Shown in pieces: positions 1 to 10,475 of a stretch of DNA of 29,307 nt. The stretch comes from Welwitschia mirabilis (taxonomy: Eukaryota > Gnetophyta > Gnetopsida > Welwitschiales): NCBI GenBank assembly GCA_051453625.1, contig JBOZIK010000001.1:8414188-8443494 (forward strand), read 5' to 3'. The notes beneath the pieces are model-generated. The model was not told the DNA's origin, ran no database searches, and worked only from the letters and a program-made list of their open reading frames with translations. Both the position numbers and the translations under genes were made by a program. How positions within the stretch are numbered: position 1 is the stretch's first letter; each line of letters opens with the position of its first letter.

Positions 1-41
<41 letters not shown>

Positions 42-85
42 GATTTATTTTGGATGTAATTTTTGCATAAATATGAATTACAACA
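1..85 (+). repeat. 3' end of E1 5' LTR
   Basis: Only the last 85 nt are in the window. A (TA)n run fills 4-37, and the LTR ends with TTACAACA at 78-85, directly before the 3-nt gap and primer site. The stretch after GGATGTAAT aligns with the end of the LTR at 21709-22941. The TA run sits where E2's LTR has its own TA-rich stretch (about 11203-11221), so it is an LTR feature that expanded. Confidence 0.8.
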
Positions 86-88
86 TCT

Positions 89-106
89 TAGCACTATTGT
101 TGGGGA
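89..106 (+). other. E1 primer binding site, tRNA-Asp type
   Basis: The site reads TAGCACTATTGTTGGGGA, three nt after the LTR end. Compared with the complement of the plant tRNA-Asp 3' end (TGGCGCCGTTGCCGGGGA), every difference is a C-to-T or G-to-A transition. A tRNA-Asp primer site is usual for Athila-like elements. It marks where reverse transcription of E1 began. Confidence 0.85.
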
Positions 107-253
107 AGGTTACTTAGAGTTTAAAAATTATCATTGCGTAGAGATCGAATCTTGATTTAAGTATTTATCTACAATAGCATTGTATTATTACAGTATAAAC
201 TTAGGTTTTTCTTTTTCTTTCATTTTTCATTTTGCATTTTAAAATTAATGCCT

Positions 254-293
254 TGTTATCCTCCTATTCATCCAGATGATGTATAGCAATGAT
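254..293. repeat. 40-bp double palindrome, E1 leader copy 1
   Basis: Layout 8-5-6-2-6-5-8: TGTTATCC, TCCTA, TTCATC, CA, GATGAT, GTATA, GCAATGAT. The inner arms pair around CA. The last outer arm is the most decayed part. Confidence 0.7.
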
Positions 294-343
294 GGCCTAT
301 GAAACTTAGGTTTTTTTATTTTTCATAATAACTAGGGTTTTCT

Positions 344-383
344 TATCATTCCCTCTATTATCTAGATGACTTAACAGATGACT
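344..383. repeat. 40-bp double palindrome, E1 leader copy 2
   Basis: Layout 8-5-6-2-6-5-8: TATCATTC, CCTCT, ATTATC, TA, GATGAC, TTAAC, AGATGACT. Against the fresh copies in the LTR at 28672 onward, the outer 5' arm differs only by transitions. It starts 90 bp after copy 1. A weak third copy may lie at 445-484. Confidence 0.75.
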
Positions 384-799
384 ATCAATTTTCATTCTCT
401 CTTATTTCATGATCTATTTTTTTGTGTTTTTTATTTTCAATTTTTTTGGTATCTTCTATTATCCAGGTACATCATTTAGACAATCACAAAGATGACATTT
501 ACAAGCATGGTGAAACATGAGAAACTCAAGTAAAAAGATAAAGTATTATAGAGATCGGCTATTAATCAAATAAAACATCTAAGAAGATTTAGTAAACTAT
601 GAACTTAGTCTAGGTACATGCACCCCTAGGTATATAAAATATTCTAACAATTGAGAAAGAATATTTTTTGCATTTATTATTTTTGAATCTGACTTTTCCA
701 AAGAAAATGTTTCCCAAAAAAGTTTAAAAGAAGATATTTTTATTACAATATTGAATTCTATGAAAAAAAAAATAAGTTACTTCATTTAATCCTTCTATC

Positions 800-2600
800 A
801 TGATTGAAACATCTACTACCCCTATAAATCCAAATGCTAATGTAACTCATGAAAAATTAATTACAAATAAGAAGAATGAAATCCAAAATCCTTTTCACCT
901 ACCTTTTGATAATAATGTTAAGTTAAAAAATTTAAACATGTATCCTATTTTTAATGAAGAAAATGATGAAGATCCGCTCCAATATATAGCCAACATCAAA
1001 AAATTAGTGCTTATTTTTAGAAATAGTAAAAAATGAATTAGTAATAATACTTATATGGTTATCTTTCCTATCACATTAAAAGGAAAAGCAAAATTATGGT
1101 TAAGAACTATTTCACATAAAAGATTAAAACATGAAACCGAGTTTAAGAAGCCTTTATAAAGAGGTTTATGAGTGAAACAATAACAAGATAAATAAAGAAA
1201 GAGGTAACAAATTTTGAACAATAATCTAATAAAGCTTATACCTCCACTTACGAATGATTTTTCATTTCAATACATTCTAATCCTATAGATGCATTCACTC
1301 AAGAAGAATTAGTAGATGATTTCTATATTAGATTAATAGCCAAATTAAACAACTTGTAAATTTCTCATGTGAAGGAAATTTCATGAACCTCACATTATAA
1401 AATTCATAATGATTATTAAAAGAACTAGTAAAAGTAAGTCAAATATGACCTAAACTAATACCTAAAGAAAATCATACTATAAGCCAAATCATTACATATC
1501 TTAAAAAAGTAAAATAAGAAAAGAAGAAAGTGAAAACCAAAAAAGAACTAACAAATTTAATTAAGTATTTTATGATGATGTTAGAAAAATACACTAAAAT
1601 AATTTTAGATGTAAAAGTGGTAACTAAAAAGAGTGTGATTTCAACTTGTGATTTGTGTGAAGACAACTATCATGTGACTAAAGAATGTCCTTTATTGCCA
1701 ACTTATAAAGACAATATTTATGAAGAACTATATGCATTCAACCAAACTTCTTCAAATTTTAGAACCCAAAACCAAAATCAAAATTAAAACTAATTTCAAT
1801 CTAGGATGAATGGACAACCTAATTTCAATCTTTTGAAAACAAATTCAAAAACATTTAAGAAAATCATCTAAATTTTCAACCATTCAAAAATAGATTTGAG
1901 AATGCTAAATTTTAAAAAAACAACTCAAACTTCCAACCAAGTAACTCAAATTATCAAGCAAGAACATCAAATTCTTAAAATTAAAATGATCCACTTAGAA
2001 ATTTCATTGATTAATTCTGAAAATCTTAAAAGAAAACAGATTCAAACATTGAAAATCTTGTTAATATTCTTCAATAAACTATGCTTGTAGATTAATGATC
2101 ACAAGGATCACTTGCAATACAACCTTCACCAAATCTTAATGAAGTAAGAAAAGATTGTAAGTTTATGATAAGAAGTGGAAATGAAACAATACCTCCTAAC
2201 CATGAGGCTTTTACTTTACAAATGATAATAATGATAAAGAAGAAAAGGATATTGAAATATTAGAAAATTATATTTTTCCTTCTCCTTTAAGTAATAAGCT
2301 TAACAAGAAAAATTATTCTTAATATAGAGGTAAGAAACATGTTATTCCTTGGCTTTATAGATTAAATACAATCATATTTTCTGTGACCATCTTAAAACCT
2401 TAATGCAAGATGTAAGCATAAATTTATTATTTTAGAAACTCTTGTAAGAAGTTCCCAAGCATTCTAAGTTATAGAAAGATCTAATGAGGAGGAAATAAAA
2501 ATGAACATACCTAATAAAGTCTTTCTAGTCCAATCTATAATCAACTTAGTTTTGTAAAAATGTTCAAAATTTAAGGATTAATGGGCAGCAACACCTAGTA
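800..2600 (+). pseudogene. gag: E1 gag remnant (capsid and zinc knuckle)
   Basis: Gag would coat the element's RNA and build its cytoplasmic particle. An open stretch starts at ATG 800 and runs to a stop at 1036. Its ENDEDPLQYIANIKK segment resembles the start of plant retrotransposon Gag, followed in a shifted frame by FPITLKGKAKLWLRTI (about 1060-1110). A complete CCHC zinc knuckle, C-x2-C-x4-H-x4-C, is at 1647-1688. Beyond it comes an Asn/Gln-rich tail with many stops. The end is not sharp because Gag and protease would be one polyprotein; 2600 is set by the start of the protease core. The product is broken by multiple stops. The E2 copy at 12806 aligns throughout. Confidence 0.8.
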
Positions 2601-3038
2601 TTACATTAGAAAAAAAATAAAAAAATAAAAAAAGCCTTAATTGATATAGGAGAAAGTATTAACATTATGCCTTTACACCTTTGTCAATGACTTGGTTTGG
2701 AAAGTAGAATTGAGCCTATGCATATTATCTTAGAATTGATGGCTATAATAATGAAGAAATATTTAGAAATAATAAAACAATTGGTGATTCAAATTAAGAA
2801 AGAATTCTATCTAATAGATGTGGCTGTAATTAAAGTTGAGCATAATGGGGGTTATCCGCTACTTCTACATAGAGCATTTTATGAAAAAGTCCATTGTATT
2901 ATTAATACAAGTACTAAAATGATGGAATGTCACTTAGAAAATAAAAAGTTTACCATTAGAGTTTTTTATACTACTGAAAAAGTTTTAGGTGATGAGTTGA
3001 ATGTTGAAGGAGAAATTAGACCAACACTATTTTTATAG
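2601..3038 (+). pseudogene. E1 aspartic protease remnant
   Basis: The protease would cut the Gag-Pol polyprotein. The active-site segment reads LIDIGESINIMPLHLC at about 2637-2685, so the catalytic Asp is kept while the usual DxGAS triad has Glu in place of Ala. A stop follows, then an open run from 2697 to 3038 containing GGYPLLLHRAF, equivalent to the conserved PLILGRPF region of Athila-type proteases, and a final ENKKFTIRVF segment. E2's protease (14560-14936) aligns over this length but has lost its Asp. Confidence 0.8.
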
Positions 3039-3569
3039 CATCATCTACTTGAAGAGAGGTGATTATTTCTTTATAAGTATATCTAGTATGATGATCCACT
3101 TGAAGTAAAAAAATTGAAAACTTTAGATGATGATTAACTAAACTATGAGCATTTAGGAACTGATTGTTTTAATTAAGAGACTAAAGAAACTAAAACTATA
3201 ATCTATAAAGAAGTCCAACATCTAAAAACAACTAATATTTTACATTTTAAAGGACAATGTCCATCCTAGTCATCCAGATGATAGTTTAGGATAACAGTCA
3301 ATTCTCATAAGAAATTAAGAGAAATTGAAAATCTGAAACTAAATCTAAGACAAGTGGACTAAAATATATCTTTTTTTGTGATGATCAAAATAAATTATTG
3401 ATAATAAACAAGAATCTTTTCTCTCAATAAGAGTCAATTTTAATCTCACTTCTAAATTCTAAGGTTAATGTGTTTTCTTAGACTTATAGAGATTTAACAA
3501 CCATTACTACTTTTATTGTTCAATTAAAAATATACCTTATGAATAATGTGAAACCTATTAGGTAACCCT
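3039..3569 (+). other. E1 protease-RT linker
   Basis: About 530 nt between the protease and RT cores, low in recognisable protein signal. In E2 the matching stretch is 14937-15480. ACATTTTAAAGGA and AGTGGACTAAAATATAT occur in both copies, but between them E1 is about 32 nt longer because it holds a palindromic unit at 3258-3296. Confidence 0.6.
3258..3296. repeat. Palindromic unit inside the E1 protease-RT linker
   Basis: Inner arms GTCATC and GATGAT around CA (3269-3282), outer arms near TGTCCATCC and GGATAACA. It is 39 nt, with the 5' spacer shortened. E2 has no such palindrome at the aligned site. Confidence 0.65.
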
Positions 3570-4400
3570 AATGTAAAATAATTCCATCTTGTAAAGGATG
3601 CAAAAATTATTTATATCATATTTAATAATGAATGGATTAGTCTTTTGACAATAGTACCTAAGAAATATGAGAAGTGGATAATGTGTATTGATTTTAAAAA
3701 GCTAAATAAAGTAATGAAGAAATACCATTACCCTATACCTTTTATTAACCAAATACTTGATAAAATCTAAGGACATGTCTTTTATTACTTTTTTGATGGG
3801 TATAGGAGTTACAATCAGGTTTGTATCATTAATCAGGATCAAGCTAAAATAACTTTTACTTCACTTTTAGAACATTTACCTTTATATTACTTCCTTTTAG
3901 AATTTATAATGCTCATGCTACTTTTTAGCATGTAATAATGGATATCATTTTTGATATGTTAGAGGATTAAATTAAAATTTTTATGGATGACTTCTCAATC
4001 TTTGATGAAAACTTTAAACAAATCTTAAAAAGGTTAGAGAAAGTCCTTTATAGATGCATTAAGAGTAATCTATGTTTGAGTTAGGATACTAATTTCTTTT
4101 TAGTTGATAATGGAATTGTCTTAGATCATCATATTTCTAGTAAAGGAACTAGGATGGACCCTAAAAAAGTAAGTATCATTAAAAATCTAACTACGCTAAC
4201 AAATGTGAAACAAGTTTGATCTTTTCTTGGTCATTGTGATTTTTATCATCATTTTATTTAAGATTATGCTAAAATTAATAAACCCCTTTACTTATTATTT
4301 GAAAAGAATATAAATTCAAATGGAATCAATCTTGTTAGCTTACTTTTAAAATACTTAAAAATAAAATCTCTTCTACACCTATTATAACAGAACCTATTTA
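3570..4400 (+). pseudogene. E1 reverse transcriptase remnant
   Basis: RT would copy element RNA into DNA. Visible blocks in order: NEWISL (about 3630), IMCIDFKKLNK (about 3678-3710), YHYPIPFINQILDKI, then FFDGYRSYNQ and AKITFTS (about 3790-3865), each matching Athila/Tat RT motifs. The catalytic box is FMDD at 3980-3991 with both Asp present. Further on, VLDHHISS-like and LGHCDFYHHFI-like segments mark the thumb and connection. Frameshifts and stops occur between the blocks. The E2 copy (15490-16330) aligns well. Confidence 0.85.
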
Positions 4401-4819
4401 GAATAAATATTTTGATTTAATGTGTAATGCTAGTAATATTTTCATGGATGGGATTCTTAAAAAAAGTTATGAAAATGATTTTAAAGTTATATCTTAGCAT
4501 AGTAAAACTTTTATCTAAATCTCAAACAAATTATACTACTATTAAGAAAGAAATATTAGTAGTAATCATTTGCCTTAATATACTTAGATACTATCTTTTA
4601 GTCTTTTATGTAAATGTTTATGCAAACTATGTAGCTATTATATACCTCATAACCAAGAAAGATTCTGGTACCAGAATCATTAGATGGATCCTCCTCATGC
4701 AAGAATTAAATCTTACCATTATTAATAAAGTAAAAAAATATAATAATATAGCAAATCATTTGTTATGTCTTTATTCTTCTCTTAATGATCTTATGATTGA
4801 TAATTTTTTTTTTGAATAA
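4401..4819 (+). pseudogene. E1 RNase H remnant
   Basis: RNase H would degrade the RNA strand after copying. FDLMCNASNIFMDGIL at about 4410-4457 is the start of the Ty3/gypsy RNase H domain, with Asn where the catalytic Asp is usual. After a one-base insertion near 4505-4515 relative to E2, the frame continues as SKSQTNYTTIKKEILVV and on to IIRWILLMQEL, NNIANHLLCL and the acidic tail. The ATG at 4427 begins in the wrong frame for the domain, so it is not a real start. Stop at 4817-4819. Confidence 0.8.
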
Positions 4820-4899
4820 ATGACATTTTACCATATCTTCTACTCATTCTCCTCTTTAGTATGCTAACATAGTTATTATCTTGTTAACATGAAAATACC

Positions 4900-6175
4900 A
4901 CAACATTGGACTCATAATTAAAGAAAATATTTTCTCCATAGAATAGATGATTATGAATGAATTAAACCATATCTTTATCATAGGTGCAAAGATTAAATCA
5001 TGAGAAAATGTGTGCCCAAATGGGGAAAATCAAACATCCTTTATCTTTGCCATTTTGATGTTTGTGGAACTGGATAGAAAATAGCAATAAAAATTCTTTA
5101 CTCTAGTTTTTATTAGCCTAGTCATTTTTAGGACTCTTTTGATTTTGTTATAAGGTATGATGCTTGTCAACATTATGACAGTCTTATTCATTTTCATGAG
5201 ATGCTTCTTAAACCTATTCTTGAATGTGAACCTTTTAATTATTAGGGAATTGATTTTATAAACCCTATTAAATCATCTTCTATTAATAAGAACAATATAT
5301 TAGTGGTTGTTGATTATGTTACTAAATAGGTTAAAGCTATTCCTACGATTATGAATGATGTCTAAACTATTTATATTTTGGTTAAAACTCATATTTCTCA
5401 ATGTTTTGGTTTTTCTAGAATTATCATTAGTGATTAAAGAACTTATTTTATTAATTAACATTTTAAGAAAATTATTTTATCTATTAAATTTAAACATAAA
5501 GTAGCTTGTTCTTATCATTTATAAATCAATGGTCAAGATAAAAATGCAAATAGATAAAAAAAAATGCTTTAAAAAATTGTCTCTACTAATAAAAAATCTT
5601 AGGCTTTTAATACTAATGATGTTCTTTGGATTTACCATACTACTTAGTGTAATTCTCTTGGTTTTTCATCTTATGAACTTGTGTACATAAAATTTTATGT
5701 TTTATCAATTGATGTATGTTATAAATCTTATCGTTCTTCTCATTAACTTAATCTTGTAAACCTTTATAAAATAAATAAAAATATATTATTCCATCTTAAT
5801 CAATTAGATGAAAAATGTGCTTATGCTCTATATCATCAACTCATTCACAAAGCCCAAGCTAAGTTCAAACATGATAGAAAGTTACTTTATAAAAAGTTTA
5901 AGCCTACTTAACTTATTATTTTATAGAACATTAAAGTACATTATTTACAAAATAGGTTTTTCTCTAAATGGTTAGGTCCTTATCTCATAGAGAAAGTATA
6001 TTCTACTAGCTCTATTGAGATTTTCAACTTATACAATAAGAATATTTAGAAAGTTAATAGACAAAGGTTAAAAATATATTAAAAAAAACCTTTTAATGCA
6101 AAATTGAACATGATAGAAGCAATTTTTTTGGAGGTCTTTATTGATGTAAAGGACTTTCTTTCTACCATTATCTGA
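4900..6175 (+). pseudogene. E1 integrase remnant
   Basis: Integrase would insert the DNA copy in the host chromosome. A decayed zinc-binding region (RKCVPKWGKSNIL, about 5000-5040) leads to the catalytic core: GIDFINPI (first Asp, about 5250), ILVVVDYVTK, then ISD (second Asp, about 5430), then GQDKNANR at 5531-5554 with Lys (codon 5540-5542) where the third catalytic residue Glu belongs. The C-terminal FSKWLGPYLIEKVYS segment (about 5960) matches the integrase tail domain. A terminal NMIEAIFLEV stretch, shared with E2, ends at TGA 6173-6175. Many internal stops. Confidence 0.85.
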
Positions 6176-6298
6176 AGTATTTCTTAGTGTATTCATTTGG
6201 TAAATGCTATAATATTACTTAATCATTTAACTTGAGTTATGTATTTTCTTTTGGAAGTTTCTATGACTAGTATTTGTAATTAGGCATTTTTATAGTGA

Positions 6299-6320
6299 TA
6301 AATTAGATTCGCCTAATCTT
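6299..6320 (+). other. Stem-loop after pol, E1 copy
   Basis: Eight potential stem pairs around ATTCGC, matching position by position the perfect stem in E2 at 18159-18180. Two pairs are broken here, and one G-C pair of E2 is A-T here. Confidence 0.45.
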
Positions 6321-7346
6321 AAGACATTTACATATCTATAAACTTCACTTTAAAGGAATATGCCTTAGTTCTTGTGCTTTTTTTTCAATGGTATAAGGTC
6401 TTTAATTGTTTATGTATATTCTTTTGTATTTTTCATCTTATTTCTTTACCTTTTATATTTTTGAGTATGTGATCATGTAAGAATTATTTTTTATGGAAAA
6501 AAATAGAGAGAGGAGAAAGAGAGAGGAAAAAAGAATAATAACCATGATCTATTGTATCTATTCTAAAATATATTATCACCATGATATCCTACTGCACTAA
6601 GGTAAATTTTTTTGAAAGGAATCTTTGGCAGTCTCGATAGCTATGGAAACTTCATTTGGGAGTTATTTGTCTATGCTTCATAGGTCCTTACTTCTCTGAC
6701 TATGGCTCTACTCCCCTAATCATGAAAAGTAATAATAAAAATTTAAGGCTATGGGATCGATGATGTTCCTAGTGTAATTAGAGGCATTACTTTTTTTCTA
6801 AATTCTGAGTATCCTCACATGATCATTTTACTTTGAAGGATTTGGGTGTGTTTTAAGATGTGAGTAGGTAAGTTCATTTTTGAGCAACTTTTGATCTTAT
6901 CATTTATTATTTTAAGAACTTAATCTGTGTTATCATTATAATCACTACCTTTTCAAGTGTCACTTTATGAAGTTGATAAATTTTGATATGCATCTTTTCT
7001 CAAATGGCTTTATGATGTTTTTAGAGGGGGTTTACTAGGTTTAGAATAGGTGAGCTATTTTCTTCATAGTCCTTATATTTGTTTTCATTATGTTTTTCTT
7101 TGGTTTTTTTAGTTTATTCTTTCAAAGTTATTTCCATACTTTTTCATCATTATTTAGCAGAAATTATCATTCATTAGTTTTTTAATTATCATTTTTATTT
7201 TCACTCATGTTGTTTTATCAATAAAAATTTCACTTTCTTTTAGCATTTTAATTAGATTATCTTCTCTTATTTTTAGATGAATTCATCATGATTTGATGAG
7301 ATTTCTTTGAATCTTTTTAAGTTCTACATATCTTCTTTATTATTTT

Positions 7347-7997
7347 NNNNNNNNNNNNNNNNNNNNNNNNNNNNNNNNNNNNNNNNNNNNNNNNNNNNNN
7401 NNNNNNNNNNNNNNNNNNNNNNNNNNNNNNNNNNNNNNNNNNNNNNNNNNNNNNNNNNNNNNNNNNNNNNNNNNNNNNNNNNNNNNNNNNNNNNNNNNNN
7501 NNNNNNNNNNNNNNNNNNNNNNNNNNNNNNNNNNNNNNNNNNNNNNNNNNNNNNNNNNNNNNNNNNNNNNNNNNNNNNNNNNNNNNNNNNNNNNNNNNNN
7601 NNNNNNNNNNNNNNNNNNNNNNNNNNNNNNNNNNNNNNNNNNNNNNNNNNNNNNNNNNNNNNNNNNNNNNNNNNNNNNNNNNNNNNNNNNNNNNNNNNNN
7701 NNNNNNNNNNNNNNNNNNNNNNNNNNNNNNNNNNNNNNNNNNNNNNNNNNNNNNNNNNNNNNNNNNNNNNNNNNNNNNNNNNNNNNNNNNNNNNNNNNNN
7801 NNNNNNNNNNNNNNNNNNNNNNNNNNNNNNNNNNNNNNNNNNNNNNNNNNNNNNNNNNNNNNNNNNNNNNNNNNNNNNNNNNNNNNNNNNNNNNNNNNNN
7901 NNNNNNNNNNNNNNNNNNNNNNNNNNNNNNNNNNNNNNNNNNNNNNNNNNNNNNNNNNNNNNNNNNNNNNNNNNNNNNNNNNNNNNNNNNNNNNNNN
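7347..7997. other. Assembly gap, 651 N
   Basis: Any open frame drawn across it is meaningless. The left flank (TTTAAGTTCTACATATCTTC from 7317) is repeated at the right flank from 7998, so the true gap may be very different in size or absent. Confidence 0.95.
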
Positions 7998-8259
7998 TTT
8001 AAGTTCTACATATCTTCTTGATTATTTTCTAATTTAAATGCATTTATTTAGTTTTCTTTATCAAGCATCATCCTAGTTAGTGCATTATTATTACCCTATT
8101 TTTTGATTCCTTTGAGTTTTTCACGTTATTCTCACTCATTACAACTCTTTACCATTCCTATTTTGTGAGTCTTATGATAGATTTTGATGCTCTTAGGTTG
8201 ATATCTAAGCCTAATTTATTTGGATAACATCTTTGTTTTTCTAAAACTTTTTAAAGTTT

Positions 8260-8299
8260 TGTCATCCACTAGGTTATCTAGATGACATGGAGGACAATA
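8260..8299. repeat. 40-bp double palindrome, E1 3' spacer
   Basis: Exactly 8-5-6-2-6-5-8: TGTCATCC, ACTAG, GTTATC, TA, GATGAC, ATGGA, GGACAATA. One of the best-kept old copies. Confidence 0.85.
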
Positions 8300-8915
8300 T
8301 TTGAAATTTTTCTGAGAGTCATCCTAGGACTATTGCTTAAATAATATGAATGAATGATAGCGTAATAAAACCATGGCTTCATTTCTTTTCTCTTATTTTT
8401 CTTCTATTCTGTATCATTTTCATCTATTCCTCTAAGAGACAATAATCACTCTAATCCCTACCCAAGTTTTAAAACTTTTCCCTATTAGATTAGTTCTTTG
8501 AATTATGAATTTTAAAAACAAAGATTTAAAATGAGGTATGTTTTTCTCTCCCTTATTATTTTTATTTTTTTTCATTTTTAAACCTTTTAACATGTAGTTT
8601 TCACATATATCATTTACTGTTTCATGCTTTTCAATTTGGTACTTACAAATCTAATTTTCATCACGTTTTTTATGAGATATCTCAAATTATGCATTTTATG
8701 AGGTATAATTAGGTTATTAATTTTAACCCTCACTTTCTCAAAAACTATAAGTTAAAACATAGTTTTCCTTTAGGGAAAATTAATTAGTATGATGGGCTCT
8801 ATAATTCTGCTAGATTAGAGTTTTGATTTAAGCACTTTTTTTTTAAACCTTATGTGCTCATGTTTTACATTTTTTTTTTGCACAATTAGGCAATGTAGTA
8901 TGTATTGATACTCTT

Positions 8916-8928
8916 AATAAGGGGGAAG
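8916..8928 (+). other. G-rich polypurine tract, E1 internal
   Basis: AATAAGGGGGAAG, matching E2's tract at 19412-19426 in its surrounding sequence. It looks like a polypurine primer for plus-strand synthesis but lies far upstream of the LTR and just before the extra reading frame. Confidence 0.55.
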
Positions 8929-9061
8929 TTAGGACATATTTTTATGATTTTTACACATTAAAAATGAATTTATGTGATCATTCTGAGCTTTCATGAAACA
9001 CATTTTAGCTATCTCCACCTGATCTAACATGATGTGTTTCATGTTTATTACTAATTAATCC

Positions 9062-10026
9062 ATGCATACATAGAGTGAAATAGGTCAAGGTAAAGGCAAA
9101 GGAAGTAGAGTAGGAGATGGGCTCATTGGTACCACCAAAGGTTGAGCAGGTAGAGCCAGTCCATCTTCCACCTTGTTAGGCTAGTTCTTTCTCAATTCAG
9201 ATAGACATCATTCATGTAAAGAGATATATTGGGAATTTCATAAGTCATTTAGAGCTAGATATGAATTAGAAAATGAAAGATCTACAACTATAATGGATTA
9301 TAAATGCATAAGGGACATATTACATCTTGGACACTAGAAAATTTTACAATATCATACACATAGAGAGGCATTTTGATGCTCATAACCAAGTTATTAATAT
9401 GATTGTAGCTACCATTCATAGCCATGAAATAGTAATTCTTATAAATTACATTACTATTATTACTAATTTCGATGGTACTAAGAGTACACATATCCATTTA
9501 TGTAGTGGTACAGAGTATGTCGTGCTTATGGTATAGCATTAGATATTCTAGTTGACTTGAATATTGATAGGCGAGGAGCTTTGGTGATACAATTATCACC
9601 TACCTATTGGATTTTCCATAGAGGGCTAATTCATAACATTAGATCATCATTCCACTTTAATCCTGCTATATTAGTACACCTCCATATGCTTGTAATATTC
9701 AAGCAGAGGGAGCAAATAAATCTACTAACCTTCATTTAGAGGAGAATCAAGAGTCTGATCGAGGCATGATAGTTATAGATTCAAGGATATCCTTGCCTTC
9801 TCTTAGCTATGTTCAAATGCTTCGATATATCTAATCCTATGGGCAAGTAGAGACTTACATCTATTTATCCTTAGCTCATTACCCATAAAACATGGACATT
9901 TAGATACTAAGAGAGGTAAAGAGACCTCAGGTACAGAGAGTGATGGTTAGCATTATTATTAAGTAGATTCAAGCTTTCCTATCAAAGATGACATAAAGAA
10001 TTAGAAAGATGGTAGACTAAGCCATT
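9062..10026 (+). pseudogene. E1 extra 3' reading frame, first part (interrupted by E2)
   Basis: This part is less T-rich than its surroundings and reads like decayed coding. From ATG 9062 one frame gives a basic Gly/Lys-rich start (GQGKGKGSRVGDG), then KEIYWEFHKSFRARYELENE (about 9216-9275). After a shift it continues as an open run at 9327-9536 and, back in the first frame, at 9557-9739, with IFHRGLIHNIRSSFHFNP and QREQINL. The last part resembles the retrotransposon-linked 'putative plant transposon protein' domain, which has an LLHxIIxHNLLPR-like block and a later INLPYLI-like block. Function unknown; an envelope-like ORF is the alternative, but no clear membrane segment is seen. E2 lacks the region. 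Confidence 0.5.
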
Positions 10027-10031
10027 ATCAC
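10027..10031. other. Target-site duplication of E2, left copy (ATCAC)
   Basis: ATCAC directly before the 5' LTR, repeated at 20901-20905 directly after the 3' LTR. Confidence 0.8.
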
Positions 10032-10266
10032 TAATTCACTACCAAATTATATGTATTTTATGAGGTGTTATGAGTTATTTTATGGGCCATTTATACAAGT
10101 TGAAATGCAATTCTAAGGATTATGAAGAATTTATAGATGATCTCAAAAATATGCAATTATTGGCATGTTCAGAGGTATTTAAAGCATATTATGGTACATC
10201 ATGCCTTGAAAGAAAATCACTAATGAAAAATGCTAACTTCTTTTGAGTTTAACAGATAAAGAAAAC

Positions 10267-10306
10267 TATCATCCCCTTTGTCATCCCCACAACAGGCAAG
10301 ACAACA
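10267..10306. repeat. 40-bp double palindrome, E2 5' LTR copy 1
   Basis: 8-5-6-2-6-5-8: TATCATCC, CCTTT, GTCATC, CC, CACAAC, AGGCA, AGACAACA. The matching site in the 3' LTR (19907-19932) has lost 14 bp from the centre. Confidence 0.7.
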
Positions 10307-10380
10307 ACACTATATAAACCACATAGGAATGCTGATGTAGACTAGAGTCAGTACTACTAAAGTTATCTTTTCTAAAGGGG

Positions 10381-10419
10381 TGTTATCTCTATGGTTATCT
10401 CATGCCATGCAGGACAATT
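10381..10419. repeat. Double palindrome, E2 5' LTR copy 2
   Basis: TGTTATCT, CTATG, GTTATC, TC, ATGCCA, then a 4-nt spacer and GGACAATT. Its counterpart in the 3' LTR is 20006-20045. Confidence 0.6.
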
Positions 10420-10435
10420 AATGTAACATTTATGC

Positions 10436-10475
10436 CATTATCCCCATGGTTGTTACCATGATAGACATGACAACA
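10436..10475. repeat. 40-bp double palindrome, E2 5' LTR copy 3
   Basis: CATTATCC, CCATG, GTTGTT, AC, CATGAT, AGACA, TGACAACA. Counterpart in the 3' LTR at 20062-20101. Confidence 0.6.

Larger units (their letters stand above)
107..799 (+). other. E1 untranslated leader with tandem palindromic modules
   Basis: No coding is seen between the primer site and gag. The region is a T-rich leader built from related blocks that each begin near AAACTTAGGTTTTT (about 200 and 301) and end in a 40-bp double palindrome (254-293, 344-383, and a weak one at 445-484). The same layout recurs in the two E2-type leaders. From about 490 to 799 it is plain AT-rich DNA in which nothing else is recognised. Confidence 0.7.
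6176..9061 (+). other. E1 3' spacer after pol, with a 651-N gap
   Basis: No gene recognised. Blocks shared with E2's spacer include a small stem-loop (6299-6320) followed by AAGACATTTACATATCTAT, and a 140-nt stretch around 6580-6720. A 31-nt pure-purine run lies at 6505-6535. The gap at 7347-7997 is flanked by near-identical 29-nt sequence on both sides. A clear 40-bp double palindrome lies at 8260-8299 and a G-rich tract at 8916-8928. Homology to E2 (19385-19535) runs on to about 9050. Confidence 0.7.

Noticed and set aside
1472-1666. Minus-strand open frame
   Set aside because: Antisense to E1 gag, overlapping the zinc-knuckle frame; no family resemblance.
4427-4819. ATG 4427 as the start of an RNase H protein
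   Set aside because: The first ~25 codons are out of frame with the domain; the correct frame joins only after a one-base insertion near 4510.
7307-8002. Long open frame through the first gap
   Set aside because: It is almost entirely N; the few real codons carry no signal. The same applies to frames across 11724-11823 and 28751-28869.
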